From NCBI GenBank assembly GCA_016929415.1, contig JAFGIW010000117.1:1-64000 (forward strand): DNA of 64,000 nucleotides. The letters are read 5' to 3'. This document shows positions 40,188-50,541 of this stretch, one piece after another. Source of the DNA: Chitinispirillaceae bacterium. GTDB taxonomy: Bacteria > Fibrobacterota > Chitinivibrionia > Chitinivibrionales > Chitinispirillaceae. Both the position numbers and the translations under genes were made by a program. The notes beneath the pieces were generated by a model, which worked only from the letters and a program-made list of their open reading frames with translations, searched no databases and was not told the DNA's origin. Numbering within the stretch: position 1 is the first letter of the stretch; each line of letters starts with the position of its first letter.

Positions 40188-41198
40188 TTATTCCCCCTCA
40201 GATCGCCTTCCGACTTCCGACCCCTTGCTCTCCCTGATCTCCTTCATCGATATTTTCAAATTGAAAAAATAGTATATCCCCATGACCGCGACGGCGACAT
40301 ATCCGATCGCATGATAAATTACCACGATCGCGCCGGCCTTGTCTGCCGCAATGCCCGCCAATGCCAGCCCCGAAAGCATCATGGCGTGCAATGTCCCTAC
40401 ATAACCGGGTGCAAGAGGAATCGCCGCGCCGATCGCGGCAAATGCGATCCCGAACATGCTGACCCATGCATCAAATCCGGTTATACCGTATCCCAGTACC
40501 TGCACCATCGCGACATAACAGAGCGGCGTAAGCAGCGAAAGGATAATGACGGAAACCGTTCGTTTGAATGAAAAAAGCCAGTCGAGATTTGAAATGAGTT
40601 CTTTACCGATCGGGATAATCACCGTTCGGAACCGCACCGGTATGATCGCCAGGCATCGCTTCGCGACCCGTTTCGAAAGTGCCGGATTTTTCGTATAGGC
40701 GAAAAAGCAGAGCAGCACGCCGCATAACCCTCCCGCAAGCAGCACGCCATAGTTTCGGATAACCGACAGCTTCGGCAGAAAAACGATCGGCAGAATTAAA
40801 AACAAAACGTACACAAGAACATCCAGAAACCGTTCCGCAAGAAGGGACCCCACACTCTCTGCAATGGTGAACCGGTTCCGTTTCCAGAGCAGCACCGCGC
40901 GTGCGGCCTCTCCGATCCGTGCCGGAAAAAAATTATTTACCATGAACCCTATCGCAACCAGCGGAAAAAGCCCCTTTTTCGAGCACTCGCTCCGCTGCGG
41001 CAGCATTACCTTCCATCGCCAGGCCCGCAGGAGCAGGGTTGCCGGACTGAGGGCCACGACAATCGTTATCTTCCAGAACGGCGTCTGACGCATTTCGCGG
41101 AACATCTCCGTAGCGTCGACCTGACGTAAAAAAATCCATACGCCCACCGCGCCGATCGCTACTCCGGCGGCAATCTGCAGCGCCGTCACGCGCTTCAT
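40188..41198 (-). CDS. Lysylphosphatidylglycerol synthase TM-region/UPF0104 membrane protein
   Basis: NNFFPARIGEAARAVLLW; IPLAPGYVGTLHAMML. Confidence 0.85.
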   Translation of the reverse strand: MKRVTALQIAAGVAIGAVGVWIFLRQVDATEMFREMRQTPFWKITIVVALSPATLLLRAWRWKVMLPQRSECSKKGLFPLVAIGFMVNNFFPARIGEAARAVLLWKRNRFTIAESVGSLLAERFLDVLVYVLFLILPIVFLPKLSVIRNYGVLLAGGLCGVLLCFFAYTKNPALSKRVAKRCLAIIPVRFRTVIIPIGKELISNLDWLFSFKRTVSVIILSLLTPLCYVAMVQVLGYGITGFDAWVSMFGIAFAAIGAAIPLAPGYVGTLHAMMLSGLALAGIAADKAGAIVVIYHAIGYVAVAVMGIYYFFNLKISMKEIRESKGSEVGRRSEGE

Positions 41199-42493
41199 GC
41201 CTGGTCCATTCTGTAAAGAACCAGCCCCGAGTATATTTTAGGGTAAAAATTCGTCGATTTCTGCGGCATCCGTTCCCCTGCGGCCACGACATCGCCCACC
41301 GTCGCGATGGTGGTCGGCCTGATGAAAAAGCCCCCGTGGAAATCGTCGTTCCCCGTACACCGTTCGATCCCGGCGGGGACATCATTAACATAGTCGATAA
41401 CGTCATGGAGGACATGCCCGTCGAGCGGCAATCCGAGTATGGTATTGATGACGATGACGTTGATCATCGATACCGGGAGCCGCTTCCAGAGCATCGACCG
41501 CTCCGGCATGATCGATGAGAGGCTGTGTTGTCCGTTCCCGTTAAGCGTACAACCGTACAGCCGCCTGTCCGTGCCGTCGAGAAACAGCAGTTCCCGCCGG
41601 TCATCGGAGGTTATGAAGCGGTAAATTTCCTTTGCATCCACATCGCCATGGTCTTCAAGAGTAAAGTATGCGGCGAGTTCGGTGCGCATGTCGACGCTGC
41701 GTCCCGCCCGGCGCACCAGCCGGTGAAAGGGTCGTATCAACAGCCCGGGATCGGAGGTCGACACCACGGTCATCATCGTGTATCCATATTCGGGTCTAAG
41801 ATGATCATGATAAAAGTTGAGCCCCGTTTCATAACGGTGATGACCGTCGGCGATCAGAATGGTCCGGCTTCCGGCCAAGGCGACAAGTTTGTCGATGGCC
41901 GCCCGGTCGCCGCAGCGGAAAAGCGAATGCACCACACCGTTACTGTCGGTAAAACGTCCGTCGGGACGATCGTTTACCAGACCGCGCAGCAGCGTGTGGA
42001 ACCTGCCGTCATCGTCAAGCAGGCCGAAAATCTGTTCGGTGTGCGTCCGGCAGGCATCAAGCAGTTCATAACGGTCCTGTTTCGGTCCACTCAGAGTCGC
42101 TTCGTGCGGCAGGACGACCTTCTCCTCAAAATCGACCAGTTTCACCAGAACAACGACACCGGTACGCACGACCTCCTTTTTATTGAGGCCGCCGTCGTAG
42201 GTAAACCGCTGCTCATAGATATACACCGACGGTTCCTCATCCCGCCGCAGAATTCCTTTTTCGATCCACGACGAGAGCAGCGATGCCGCCCGCGCATGTC
42301 GATCGGCATTCGCACAGTCATTCTTTCGGGGCTTGTTCTGCGTTACCCGCACGATATTGCTTTCGTCTTTCCGGTAAAGATCATCAATCATCATCCGGTC
42401 GAGCATATCGTAGGGGGGCGCAATAAATCTGCCCATATCATCCGGGTGCTGCAATCGAAAACGAAATCCCGTAAACGGCCGTAATTCCGCCAT
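41195..42493 (-). CDS. DUF1015 family protein
   Basis: MAELRPFTGFRF...FIAPPYDML, IADGHHRYET. Confidence 0.9.
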   Translation of the reverse strand: MAELRPFTGFRFRLQHPDDMGRFIAPPYDMLDRMMIDDLYRKDESNIVRVTQNKPRKNDCANADRHARAASLLSSWIEKGILRRDEEPSVYIYEQRFTYDGGLNKKEVVRTGVVVLVKLVDFEEKVVLPHEATLSGPKQDRYELLDACRTHTEQIFGLLDDDGRFHTLLRGLVNDRPDGRFTDSNGVVHSLFRCGDRAAIDKLVALAGSRTILIADGHHRYETGLNFYHDHLRPEYGYTMMTVVSTSDPGLLIRPFHRLVRRAGRSVDMRTELAAYFTLEDHGDVDAKEIYRFITSDDRRELLFLDGTDRRLYGCTLNGNGQHSLSSIMPERSMLWKRLPVSMINVIVINTILGLPLDGHVLHDVIDYVNDVPAGIERCTGNDDFHGGFFIRPTTIATVGDVVAAGERMPQKSTNFYPKIYSGLVLYRMDQA

Positions 42494-42507
42494 GCTGTCT
42501 TCTCCCT

Positions 42508-43167
42508 TTACAAATAAAGTGTTGTCTGTACCGCCGCTGCGCTGCAAAACGATTTCCGGTGGATCGCACAAAGTCCGTGCCGCCCGATCCGGTCCCGATG
42601 CAGCGCCGTTCCATACCCTTTATGACGGTCGAACTGATACTCCGGGTATCGACGATGAAAATCGAGCATCATCCGGTCGCGCGTCACTTTCGCAAGTATC
42701 GATGCTGCTGCGATCGATGCGCTGCAGGCATCGCCGCCCACAACCGCTTTCTGCCGCTCTGCAGGCAGGTGCGGCACGATCCTGTTCCCATCGATCAATG
42801 CGCGGTTCCAGGCAACCGTAAGGCCGCACACAGCCCGGTACATCGCCGTAAATGTCGCCTGAAGGATATTAAGCCGGTCGATTTCCTCAGACGATGCGGT
42901 GCCGACAGCCCAGCCGCATGCCGATTCGATAATAATCCGGTAGAGCCGCTCCCGTTCTTTCGGGGAAAGTTTTTTCGAATCATTAATACCTTCGATAGGA
43001 TTGATGAGGTCAAGCAGTACCGCTGCCGCAACGACCGGTCCGGCAAGCGGCCCTCTTCCGGCCTCATCGATCCCGATCACCGGCCCTCCCGCTCCGGCCT
43101 CCATCCAATCGAATGAATAGAGCTTTTTCGTGACCGCGGCCCTGATAGTATGATCAGATCCTGCCAA
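42508..43167 (-). CDS. rnhB: Ribonuclease HII
   Basis: [56 protein letters not shown]. Confidence 0.96.
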   Translation of the reverse strand: MAGSDHTIRAAVTKKLYSFDWMEAGAGGPVIGIDEAGRGPLAGPVVAAAVLLDLINPIEGINDSKKLSPKERERLYRIIIESACGWAVGTASSEEIDRLNILQATFTAMYRAVCGLTVAWNRALIDGNRIVPHLPAERQKAVVGGDACSASIAAASILAKVTRDRMMLDFHRRYPEYQFDRHKGYGTALHRDRIGRHGLCAIHRKSFCSAAAVQTTLYL

Positions 43168-43792
43168 CTACCCGACGCCCTTCAATACGGACCCTTCCAT
43201 TGCCGACAGCCTCTACAGCCCGCCAGTAATTCGCATGCTCTGCCTTGAGTACCCTCGCCGCCAGTTTTTCCGGGGTATCGCCGTCCCTTACCGGAACTGC
43301 CTTCTGCAGGACGATCGGCCCGTGATCATACTCATCATCTGCAAAATGAACGGTTATTCCGCTGATCTTCGCCCCGTAATCAAGAACCGCCCGGTGCACC
43401 CGCTCGCCGTACATTCCCTTGCCCCCGAATGCGGGAAGCAGGCCGGGGTGGATGTTGAGGATGCGGTTTCGAAAAGCGTGTACGACGGGGGGGGGGAGTC
43501 TTTTCATGTAGCCCGCACAAACGATCAGCTCGACGCCGTACTGTTGCAGGTGCTGTTGCAGCGATTCGATATAACGTTTTTCCGTCTGAAAATGCGAAGG
43601 TGCGCAATGTACCACCGGGATACTGCTCTTTTTCGCACGCGCAACCGCCCCTGCGCCGCTGTTATTGACGACAAGAACGGTGATGTCAACGTGGAGGTCA
43701 CCCGCCTCTTTTCGATCGAGTAATGCCTGGAAGTTGCTGCCCCCGCCCGAAGCGAACACGGCGCATCGCATTTCAGTTCCCCTGTTCGGCAT
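43154..43792 (-). CDS. purN: Phosphoribosylglycinamide formyltransferase
   Basis: [40 protein letters not shown]. Confidence 0.95.
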   Translation of the reverse strand: MPNRGTEMRCAVFASGGGSNFQALLDRKEAGDLHVDITVLVVNNSGAGAVARAKKSSIPVVHCAPSHFQTEKRYIESLQQHLQQYGVELIVCAGYMKRLPPPVVHAFRNRILNIHPGLLPAFGGKGMYGERVHRAVLDYGAKISGITVHFADDEYDHGPIVLQKAVPVRDGDTPEKLAARVLKAEHANYWRAVEAVGNGRVRIEGRRVVGRI

Positions 43793-45011
43793 CTCCCGGA
43801 CGTTCGATCCGGGCCACGTCGCCGTTGAATGCCAGTTGATATTTTATCCCCGCCCAGGTGATTGTATTGGTCAATGCAGTAAGGCAGTAACTGACGCCAT
43901 GAGTCAATCGCAGAAACGGCCAGTAAAAAATGAATTTTCCCCGCGAGTAGGTCGATCCCAAAAACGGATAGAGTGCGATCGTGATCAGCTCGCCGATATA
44001 GAACAATGTCGCGGCGCCTCCTCCGGCTGCAAGAAAAGACTTATCCGACGACAGCGCAACAACCGCTGCAAAGGGCAGAAGTACAATAAGAAACATCCCC
44101 GAAATAACTACCGGAAAACCAATAAAAAACCAGATTTTTCTCTGATAGGCTTTCAAATACATGATCTGGCGTTCAAACCAGTTGATGGTCCCCCGTACGG
44201 TCTGAAGCAGATCATCCGTCTGAGTGACACATGGTGGAACGACAACCGCTTTTCGTCGTGCTTTCAACACCAGGTGGGACAGACACATATCGTCAACCCC
44301 GGCATGCGACCATTTTTCCGCGACACCCAACTCTTCAAAATCCTTCCGCCGGATGGCCATCGAGCCGCCCCACAATCCGACCCCGCCGATGAAACATGCC
44401 GCGGAAAAAAGGACATAAATGACAATATTAACATATGAATGAGCGAGTTCTCCCAGAGTGCCTTTTCGTGCATGGAGCCACCTGAAACCGCTGGTAGCGG
44501 TTATGCCGGGATCCGCCAGCGGCAAAACCAGTTCCCTCAACCACGACGGTTCAGGCCTGATATCCGCATCGGCGAAGACATACACCTCGGCATTTTCCGC
44601 TTTTTTCAACCCGGCAAGCAAATTATGGTTCTTCTGGACGCATGCAGTTGATAATCCGGCAACTGCAAGCCTTGCCCGCTTATTGCCTGCCATAATCCGT
44701 TTTATCACTCCAACTGCTTTATCTTGTTCGCTTTCAACGGCATAGACAACCAGATAATCCGGATAATCCAGATTGAGGAAACCTTGAAGGTTATTCACCA
44801 GATCCTTGGGAATACCCTTGCATGGAACAATTATGGCACAGCGCGGAGTAAAGGGCATTCTGAATCTTTTGCGCAAATAGTGGTCGTACAGGAAGCGTTG
44901 ATAAAAAATGGTAAAAACGGTGATCAAAAAATCGCACGAAACAAAGAGCAACGCAATTATAAACAGTATCCGCGTTATCAGCGAGCTGCCGGTAATTTGA
45001 AGAAAATCCAA
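43773..45011 (-). CDS. Family 2 glycosyltransferase (ceramide-glucosyltransferase/HpnI-like)
   Basis: AIIVPCKGIPKDL, FADADIRPEPSWL, N- and C-terminal TM helices. Confidence 0.8.
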   Translation of the reverse strand: MDFLQITGSSLITRILFIIALLFVSCDFLITVFTIFYQRFLYDHYLRKRFRMPFTPRCAIIVPCKGIPKDLVNNLQGFLNLDYPDYLVVYAVESEQDKAVGVIKRIMAGNKRARLAVAGLSTACVQKNHNLLAGLKKAENAEVYVFADADIRPEPSWLRELVLPLADPGITATSGFRWLHARKGTLGELAHSYVNIVIYVLFSAACFIGGVGLWGGSMAIRRKDFEELGVAEKWSHAGVDDMCLSHLVLKARRKAVVVPPCVTQTDDLLQTVRGTINWFERQIMYLKAYQRKIWFFIGFPVVISGMFLIVLLPFAAVVALSSDKSFLAAGGGAATLFYIGELITIALYPFLGSTYSRGKFIFYWPFLRLTHGVSYCLTALTNTITWAGIKYQLAFNGDVARIERPGDAEQGN

Positions 45012-45193
45012 AAAACCTCCTTTTTCGGCCTTCTAAAAATACACGCCAACCACAACCCGGTGCAATAAAGGGTTTTTCCAAGGTGAAGTCGAAGCATTGG
45101 CATGATAGGCCGCGGAGTAATCCATGGAGAATAGTAAGGAGTGTCTGGTTTTCGGTTCAGATATTCATCTCTCCAGTGCCGGACGCACGCAAT

Positions 45194-45227
45194 AAAAAAC
45201 CTGTTTCCAACTGGAAACAGGTTTTTT
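45194..45227. terminator. Bidirectional Rho-independent terminator
   Basis: Perfect inverted repeat AAAAAACCTGTTTCCA-AC-TGGAAACAGGTTTTTT. Confidence 0.9.
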
Positions 45228-45249
45228 ACAATGCAGCGGTCAAATATAT

Positions 45250-48200
45250 TTATTCTTGTTTTACACCGAGTTTTTCAATCTTGGACCACGCAGCCGTTTC
45301 ACCCTTTGTCGTATACAACACTTTAATATAGGCAAGATAGGTGCCGTTTCCAACAATGCGACCCTGCCTGTTGGTCCCCCCCCATTCCAGCAGACATGTA
45401 TCGGTGGAGGTGATTTCAGGTGGTTTATATACCACATTCCCGACCTTGTCATAGATGGTAAGATTCGTCTTGTAGGTTGTCTCCTCCGCAACCTTCGCTT
45501 TCGCTTTGATCAGGATATAAACCTTGTTTTGCAGACCACCATTCGGGTTAAACGGATTGGGGCCTATCATAATTTTGAGATCGAATGGAGCCCGTTTAAC
45601 CTTAATCGCGACTTTTTTATTTGTCAAAACCCGCTGAACATTGCCGGCCGCATCAATCACATTCGTTTCAGCTATGGCCGGGTCTGCATTTATCCATGCG
45701 GAGTCGTTATTCGCAGGCCGGACAACCGACGGCACCAGTTCTTTTACCATAAAACGACAGCTGGCGACATCCTGCAATTTGACGCTGCTGTCCACCACTG
45801 AATACGCATTACCTAGTATGTCAATAAAAAGCAACGGCTGACCGCCCGTCTGATTGACTGTAGGCGGACTCTTGAGAGGTTCGGAGAATGTCGCAAAGAC
45901 GGTATCGGCAGCAGTAATGCTGTCGCTCAGATACGCTCCGAAGTGATATCGTACTTCTGTCAACACCGGCGCGGCGCCGTCCTCGACCTGTTTGAATTTC
46001 GTTTGATTTGTTTCATAATTGGAGAAAAACACCGTTACATTCATGACTCCAGATGTCTTGTCCTTCAAGACACTGGGGGAAAACAGTCCAGCTATATTTA
46101 CATCGACGGTATCACCCCCCATTCCTACCGGGGTGTAATTTTCCGTTTTTGCGTTGCCCGAATTTCCCTGCCAGCTGAAACTCGTTCCCATAAATCCCAG
46201 GTCGACACCTTTATTAAACGTGAGGCGCACACGATCGACCATCCCGTTGCCGTCATCGTCGTAGTATACCGCGCTGAGGATATCCGGAGCGATCTTCCTC
46301 GAATTCAATACCACCGGCCGGTTGAGCGGATGGGCATGATTGCCGGAGGCGTCAACAGCAGGACCGGCCGGTGTGATTTTCAGGCTGTCCCCCTCTCTCG
46401 GGGCATTCGCACCGAGGTCCGCCACGACCACAATAATGCGCCCAGTGGGGGCTCCCTGCGCATTCTGCTCGGGCTGCGATTGAATCACCTCCAGTGGAAT
46501 CTGTTCTGTGCCCTTGATAAGGGTGAGGCTGAGACCCTGAACTTTGAGATAATCCACCGATTCCGTAAAATCAATAATCATCGTATCGTATCCCGCGGTC
46601 AGCCGTTCGATCAGCAGGCCGGATTTAAGAAGCGGTCCTACGCCATCTTCGATAGTGAAACTAAATTCGACGGTCGGCGCGTCGGGTGTCGCGGGATTCC
46701 ACCAGTATGTTTTACCCAAACCGGCGCCCGATTCGGTATATCGCGTAATCCCTTCGGGAAACGGCTCGGGAAGGGTAACCGTCAAATGAGCGGGATCAGC
46801 GGCATCCTGGGCGATATCCTGTCGTTTGACAACACGGAACTGACTGTTGACGCCCGTGAGACCCGGCCAGTACAGCACTATCGAATCGGGGATATCGGTG
46901 GGTGCAAGGGCGGAGTCGTAATAAATTTCAACCCGGTCGACACTGCCTCTGCCGTTATCGGCAATATAGGTTGCCTGCTTGATCATGGTAAAACAGGCGT
47001 CGAAGTTGATATCCCTCCGCTCCCCGCTGAGGACATTCGGTTCATTTGAAGTAACGGTAATTTGACCGTCGCTTACATTTTTCGAGGTCGCCTGTATCCA
47101 TATCTTCACCTGCCCGGCGACAAGCTGACTTGTTGTGATCCGCTCGGACGAGATTTCCGTCGCGTACGCCGCCACCCCGCCGAGAAAGGTGATGTTGAAT
47201 GAGGTTGTCTTGTCGGCGGACATTGTAGCTCCCCCATCTTTGGAAGCCCGGATGGTGACCGGAACGCGGATTCCCGAACATCCCCTTATCTCCGCCGTAG
47301 GATCATATTTTGCGGTATCACCGTAAAATACGATGAGCTTGTCCAGCTTTGATCCTACCATCAAATAGGCGGTATCGATTTCAGTGGGTTTGATGACGAG
47401 CGTTGCAACCAGCGGGAAAACCATCCCGCTGTCGCCATTGGTCACTATTGCACGAAACGTCGCCAGCCCGGTAGTGTCCGTATCCCTGAGGGAATCGGCG
47501 ATGATGCCGATATCGGGTTTGGTACTGACGCAATTGATTGCATATGCCGAATCGACCCTGTTTCCATACATATCATATGCCTGAACCGTTGCCGCAAAAG
47601 TCTCTCCCTGATTGATGATTTCCGTCATACCTGAAGCGGGTCGTTGAAATGAGATACTGTCCGCCGGACCGGCAAGAACCCTTACTCCCTGGCTGCTTCC
47701 GAGAAACGGGATCACCTTACCTCCACCACTTGGCTCTATCCATCTTCCGGAAACCAGCACATACTCGACGCCGCCCAGCGGCACCCTGGTGAAAACCACA
47801 TCCACATTGGCCGTGGTTGAAATGCCGCCCGGTATACTGGTTACCGGCGCGCCCGCCGGATCGAGCAGGACGAAACGCGACTGCAGTTTGACGTCCGTCG
47901 GATCGATCTTGTTGGTAAAAGGCTGCGAGCCTTTTCTGGCCTTCACATTGAGCACCACCTCCTCACCCGCGCGCACCACGTCTTTTTGCTTCCCCGCCTT
48001 GTCAACAACAAGCACGTCAAGCACGTAATCAAGTTTACGGTAGGGAATAAACCCGACCGCGGTGGTAAAGGGCTGATTGTCGGAACCGATTCCTTCGATG
48101 ATCATTTCGAGAAACGCGAAATCACCCGTTGCGGGAACGGTAACTTCGATCGTGTTCGAACCCAGTATGATTTTTTGCGCCGGTATAGTAATGTCCTTAA

Positions 48201-49749
48201 CATTGGCCGCGGTGATCGCTTTATAGGCGTTTCCGAAACAATCCGATGTGTCGAGCTTGGTGACGATTCCGAAATAAACGATTTTCAGATCCGTCATCGT
48301 ACCTATTCGCGGAGTGACGTTGAAACCGATTTTAGCGGTCGACCCCGTGATTTCCACCGGCACGGTCGGTCTGACCGTGATCACATCCACCGGCCTGCCG
48401 CCGCCCTTCGGAATGGCTCCCAGATCGGCCCGCGAGCCGTCGGGGTCTTTCACTCCCGCATCCGTCCACCCCTTGTCAACAATATATTTATCTACTTCGG
48501 CATTATTCCAGTCGGGTTCGAGGAAATTCGCCGCGGTCGGATTGACCGACAAAAAACTCGTTTCCACCCATCGAACGTCGGCGCTCGAGGGGAAGGGGGT
48601 AATCGACGCACCTTCATCCGAATTGGACGGAACCCTCAGATCGGTGGTGATCGTCGTGTAATCCGCCGTCGGCGCCTGCTGCTGCGCGGCATAGACGCAA
48701 TTGTGCATACGGTTTACGAATATTTTCGACATGTCAAAGGAGGTGGCGAAGGTGGTTGTGCTATTGTTCCAATACTGATCGGGTTCGGCAAAAATATTGT
48801 TGAAAATGAGGTGCTGCCCGCCCGATTTCCAGTTCCCGAGAAATAGCACTGAATTATGCCAGAGTGTATTGTTGTAGATGGCCAGGGGACTTAGCAGATG
48901 ATCTTTAAACATAAAGGCGCCACCCCCCTGGTTGCCCCCCTCCGACGAGGTAATGCCTTTTACCTTGGTTGCCATTGCTGCGGTCGGGTGATGGTTTTCG
49001 TAAATGAGGTTATACCGTATCGTCGATCCCATGTCCCACGAAGATTCAAAAAACATGCCGACGGAATTATCATGAATCCGGCTATGTTCGAGTAAATGGT
49101 TCCCCGTGCGGGCGAAGGCGGAAAAGGGGATGATATTATCCGGATCGATATCGGCAGGATTCGGGTTGCAAAAAACCCCTCCCTCGTTCCGGTCTTTAAA
49201 AAAGATCCCGAAATAAGCATTTGTAATATCACAATCACGTATAACGGTCTCTCCCGAAATCGTGATGACCAACGCCGCATTGCCGTGTTGCATTGCATAC
49301 CGGCCCTCCCAGATCCCATCATTGCCGAACGGATAAACGCCGCCCCCGTCAATCGCGATTCCCACAATATGGACACCCGCCGTTGCGATGAGCCGGAGCG
49401 CCCCATTATAATCGAATGTAATCGTCGAGTCATCCAATGCTTCGGCGGCAGTGGTGGGACCGATATTCAACCTGTCCTGATATTGAATGGTCGGTTTGTT
49501 GGGAGATTGCGGATTTTCAGACCGGAGTATAAGACCTTGATGGAGACTGTCGATCGTCACCTGTTCCTTATAGACCGCGACATCTAAAATCACCACTTCA
49601 TCACCCATGGCAGCGGCATTTACCCCTTCCTGAATCGTTTTAAACTGACCGCGGCCGTCCTGAGAAACAGTAAAAGTAGCGGCAAAAACAGTCTGCATCA
49701 TCAGAATGACTACCAACCCTGCAATTTTTCCGTATTTAATCGTTTGCAT
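45250..49749 (-). CDS. Large secreted right-handed beta-helix protein with Ig/invasin-like domains and FlgD-like C-terminal domain
   Basis: FKTIQEGVNAAAMGDEVVI (pectin-lyase-like start); repeated beta-sandwich segments; C-term TIYDKVGNVVY...WGGTNRQGRIVGNGTYLAYI; RBS aaaggag before ATG 49749. Confidence 0.8.
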   Translation of the reverse strand: MQTIKYGKIAGLVVILMMQTVFAATFTVSQDGRGQFKTIQEGVNAAAMGDEVVILDVAVYKEQVTIDSLHQGLILRSENPQSPNKPTIQYQDRLNIGPTTAAEALDDSTITFDYNGALRLIATAGVHIVGIAIDGGGVYPFGNDGIWEGRYAMQHGNAALVITISGETVIRDCDITNAYFGIFFKDRNEGGVFCNPNPADIDPDNIIPFSAFARTGNHLLEHSRIHDNSVGMFFESSWDMGSTIRYNLIYENHHPTAAMATKVKGITSSEGGNQGGGAFMFKDHLLSPLAIYNNTLWHNSVLFLGNWKSGGQHLIFNNIFAEPDQYWNNSTTTFATSFDMSKIFVNRMHNCVYAAQQQAPTADYTTITTDLRVPSNSDEGASITPFPSSADVRWVETSFLSVNPTAANFLEPDWNNAEVDKYIVDKGWTDAGVKDPDGSRADLGAIPKGGGRPVDVITVRPTVPVEITGSTAKIGFNVTPRIGTMTDLKIVYFGIVTKLDTSDCFGNAYKAITAANVKDITIPAQKIILGSNTIEVTVPATGDFAFLEMIIEGIGSDNQPFTTAVGFIPYRKLDYVLDVLVVDKAGKQKDVVRAGEEVVLNVKARKGSQPFTNKIDPTDVKLQSRFVLLDPAGAPVTSIPGGISTTANVDVVFTRVPLGGVEYVLVSGRWIEPSGGGKVIPFLGSSQGVRVLAGPADSISFQRPASGMTEIINQGETFAATVQAYDMYGNRVDSAYAINCVSTKPDIGIIADSLRDTDTTGLATFRAIVTNGDSGMVFPLVATLVIKPTEIDTAYLMVGSKLDKLIVFYGDTAKYDPTAEIRGCSGIRVPVTIRASKDGGATMSADKTTSFNITFLGGVAAYATEISSERITTSQLVAGQVKIWIQATSKNVSDGQITVTSNEPNVLSGERRDINFDACFTMIKQATYIADNGRGSVDRVEIYYDSALAPTDIPDSIVLYWPGLTGVNSQFRVVKRQDIAQDAADPAHLTVTLPEPFPEGITRYTESGAGLGKTYWWNPATPDAPTVEFSFTIEDGVGPLLKSGLLIERLTAGYDTMIIDFTESVDYLKVQGLSLTLIKGTEQIPLEVIQSQPEQNAQGAPTGRIIVVVADLGANAPREGDSLKITPAGPAVDASGNHAHPLNRPVVLNSRKIAPDILSAVYYDDDGNGMVDRVRLTFNKGVDLGFMGTSFSWQGNSGNAKTENYTPVGMGGDTVDVNIAGLFSPSVLKDKTSGVMNVTVFFSNYETNQTKFKQVEDGAAPVLTEVRYHFGAYLSDSITAADTVFATFSEPLKSPPTVNQTGGQPLLFIDILGNAYSVVDSSVKLQDVASCRFMVKELVPSVVRPANNDSAWINADPAIAETNVIDAAGNVQRVLTNKKVAIKVKRAPFDLKIMIGPNPFNPNGGLQNKVYILIKAKAKVAEETTYKTNLTIYDKVGNVVYKPPEITSTDTCLLEWGGTNRQGRIVGNGTYLAYIKVLYTTKGETAAWSKIEKLGVKQE

Positions 49750-50185
49750 ACGGGCACACTCCTTTAATTTCACAGATTACTCTAACTCTTTAATAATTAG
49801 TTAGTTCCTGAAACTATCCAGTTCAAAACAATATATAAACAACTAAATGATTGAACAATATTCTATCCCAAGACCTGCTAGTACTATAATATTAAATAAT
49901 ATACTATCATAATTAAAAAAGTGCAGAGGAAAAAAATCAATTCTGTATTCTATATTGTGGACCAGTTCTTCAACGATGAATATACACTATGAGAAATATC
50001 GTTCGCCTGATTTTCGATAACTGATTTATCACGTTACCCGATCGCTTCGCCTCACCCCCCCCCACTCATTTTGCTACAAAATCGTTTTATAATAAAACAG
50101 AAAATCAAAATAATCGTCATGTTTTCAAGAAACAAGAATTGCCGGCTCACAAAAGTTCACCTTTCGGCCTTAAATTATGCATTCC

Positions 50186-50197
50186 TGCATCGATGCA
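50186..50197. promoter_or_regulatory. 12-bp perfect palindrome TGCATCGATGCA upstream of -24/-12-like promoter
   Basis: Direct reading; 16 bp upstream of the -24 box. Confidence 0.3.
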
Positions 50198-50213
50198 ATC
50201 TTTGGTGGTACGT

Positions 50214-50229
50214 TGGCCTGTTTTTTGCG
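50214..50229 (+). promoter_or_regulatory. Putative sigma-54 promoter
   Basis: TGGCCTGTTTTTTGCG: GG-N10-GC spacing, 36 bp upstream of ATG 50266. Confidence 0.55.
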
Positions 50230-50265
50230 ATATTGGAAAAATGAACGATTTGAAAGGAGCCGGAT

Positions 50266-50457
50266 ATGGAAAAACCGAATATTATCGATAAACGACAGAT
50301 TCGTCTTGAAGATCTCGAAAAAGCCGACTATATCCCTTTTCTTGGTGGAAGACCGCAGAGAACAACCATCATCAACCATGACGACTGTATTAATCTGACA
50401 ATTCTCCTTAATACCACAACTACTGTTGATGACCTGCTCAAACAAAAAAGTAATTGA
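50266..50457 (+). CDS. Small 63-aa protein of unknown function
   Basis: ATG after RBS (aaaggag); MEKPNIIDKRQIRLEDLEKADYIPFLGGRPQRTTIINHDDCINLTILLNTTTTVDDLLKQKSN; sigma-54-like promoter upstream. Confidence 0.6.
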   Translation: MEKPNIIDKRQIRLEDLEKADYIPFLGGRPQRTTIINHDDCINLTILLNTTTTVDDLLKQKSN

Positions 50458-50496
50458 TCGCTCTCATCATTTCTTACCCCCCCCCTCAATAAAAAG

Positions 50497-50516
50497 TGCC
50501 CTTTAAAGGGCACTGT
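50497..50516 (-). terminator. Terminator for the 50542-51804 gene
   Basis: AGTGCCCTTTAAAGGGCACT perfect palindrome followed on minus strand by TTTTATT. Confidence 0.75.
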
Positions 50517-50541
50517 TCATTTTCTTGACGATCGTTCGTTT

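Noticed and set aside
41525-42484. 319-aa plus-strand ORF
   Set aside because: Antisense to the DUF1015 gene; no recognisable domain.
45943-48846. Plus-strand ORFs of 368 and 286 aa
   Set aside because: Antisense to the 1507-aa beta-helix gene; shadow ORFs.
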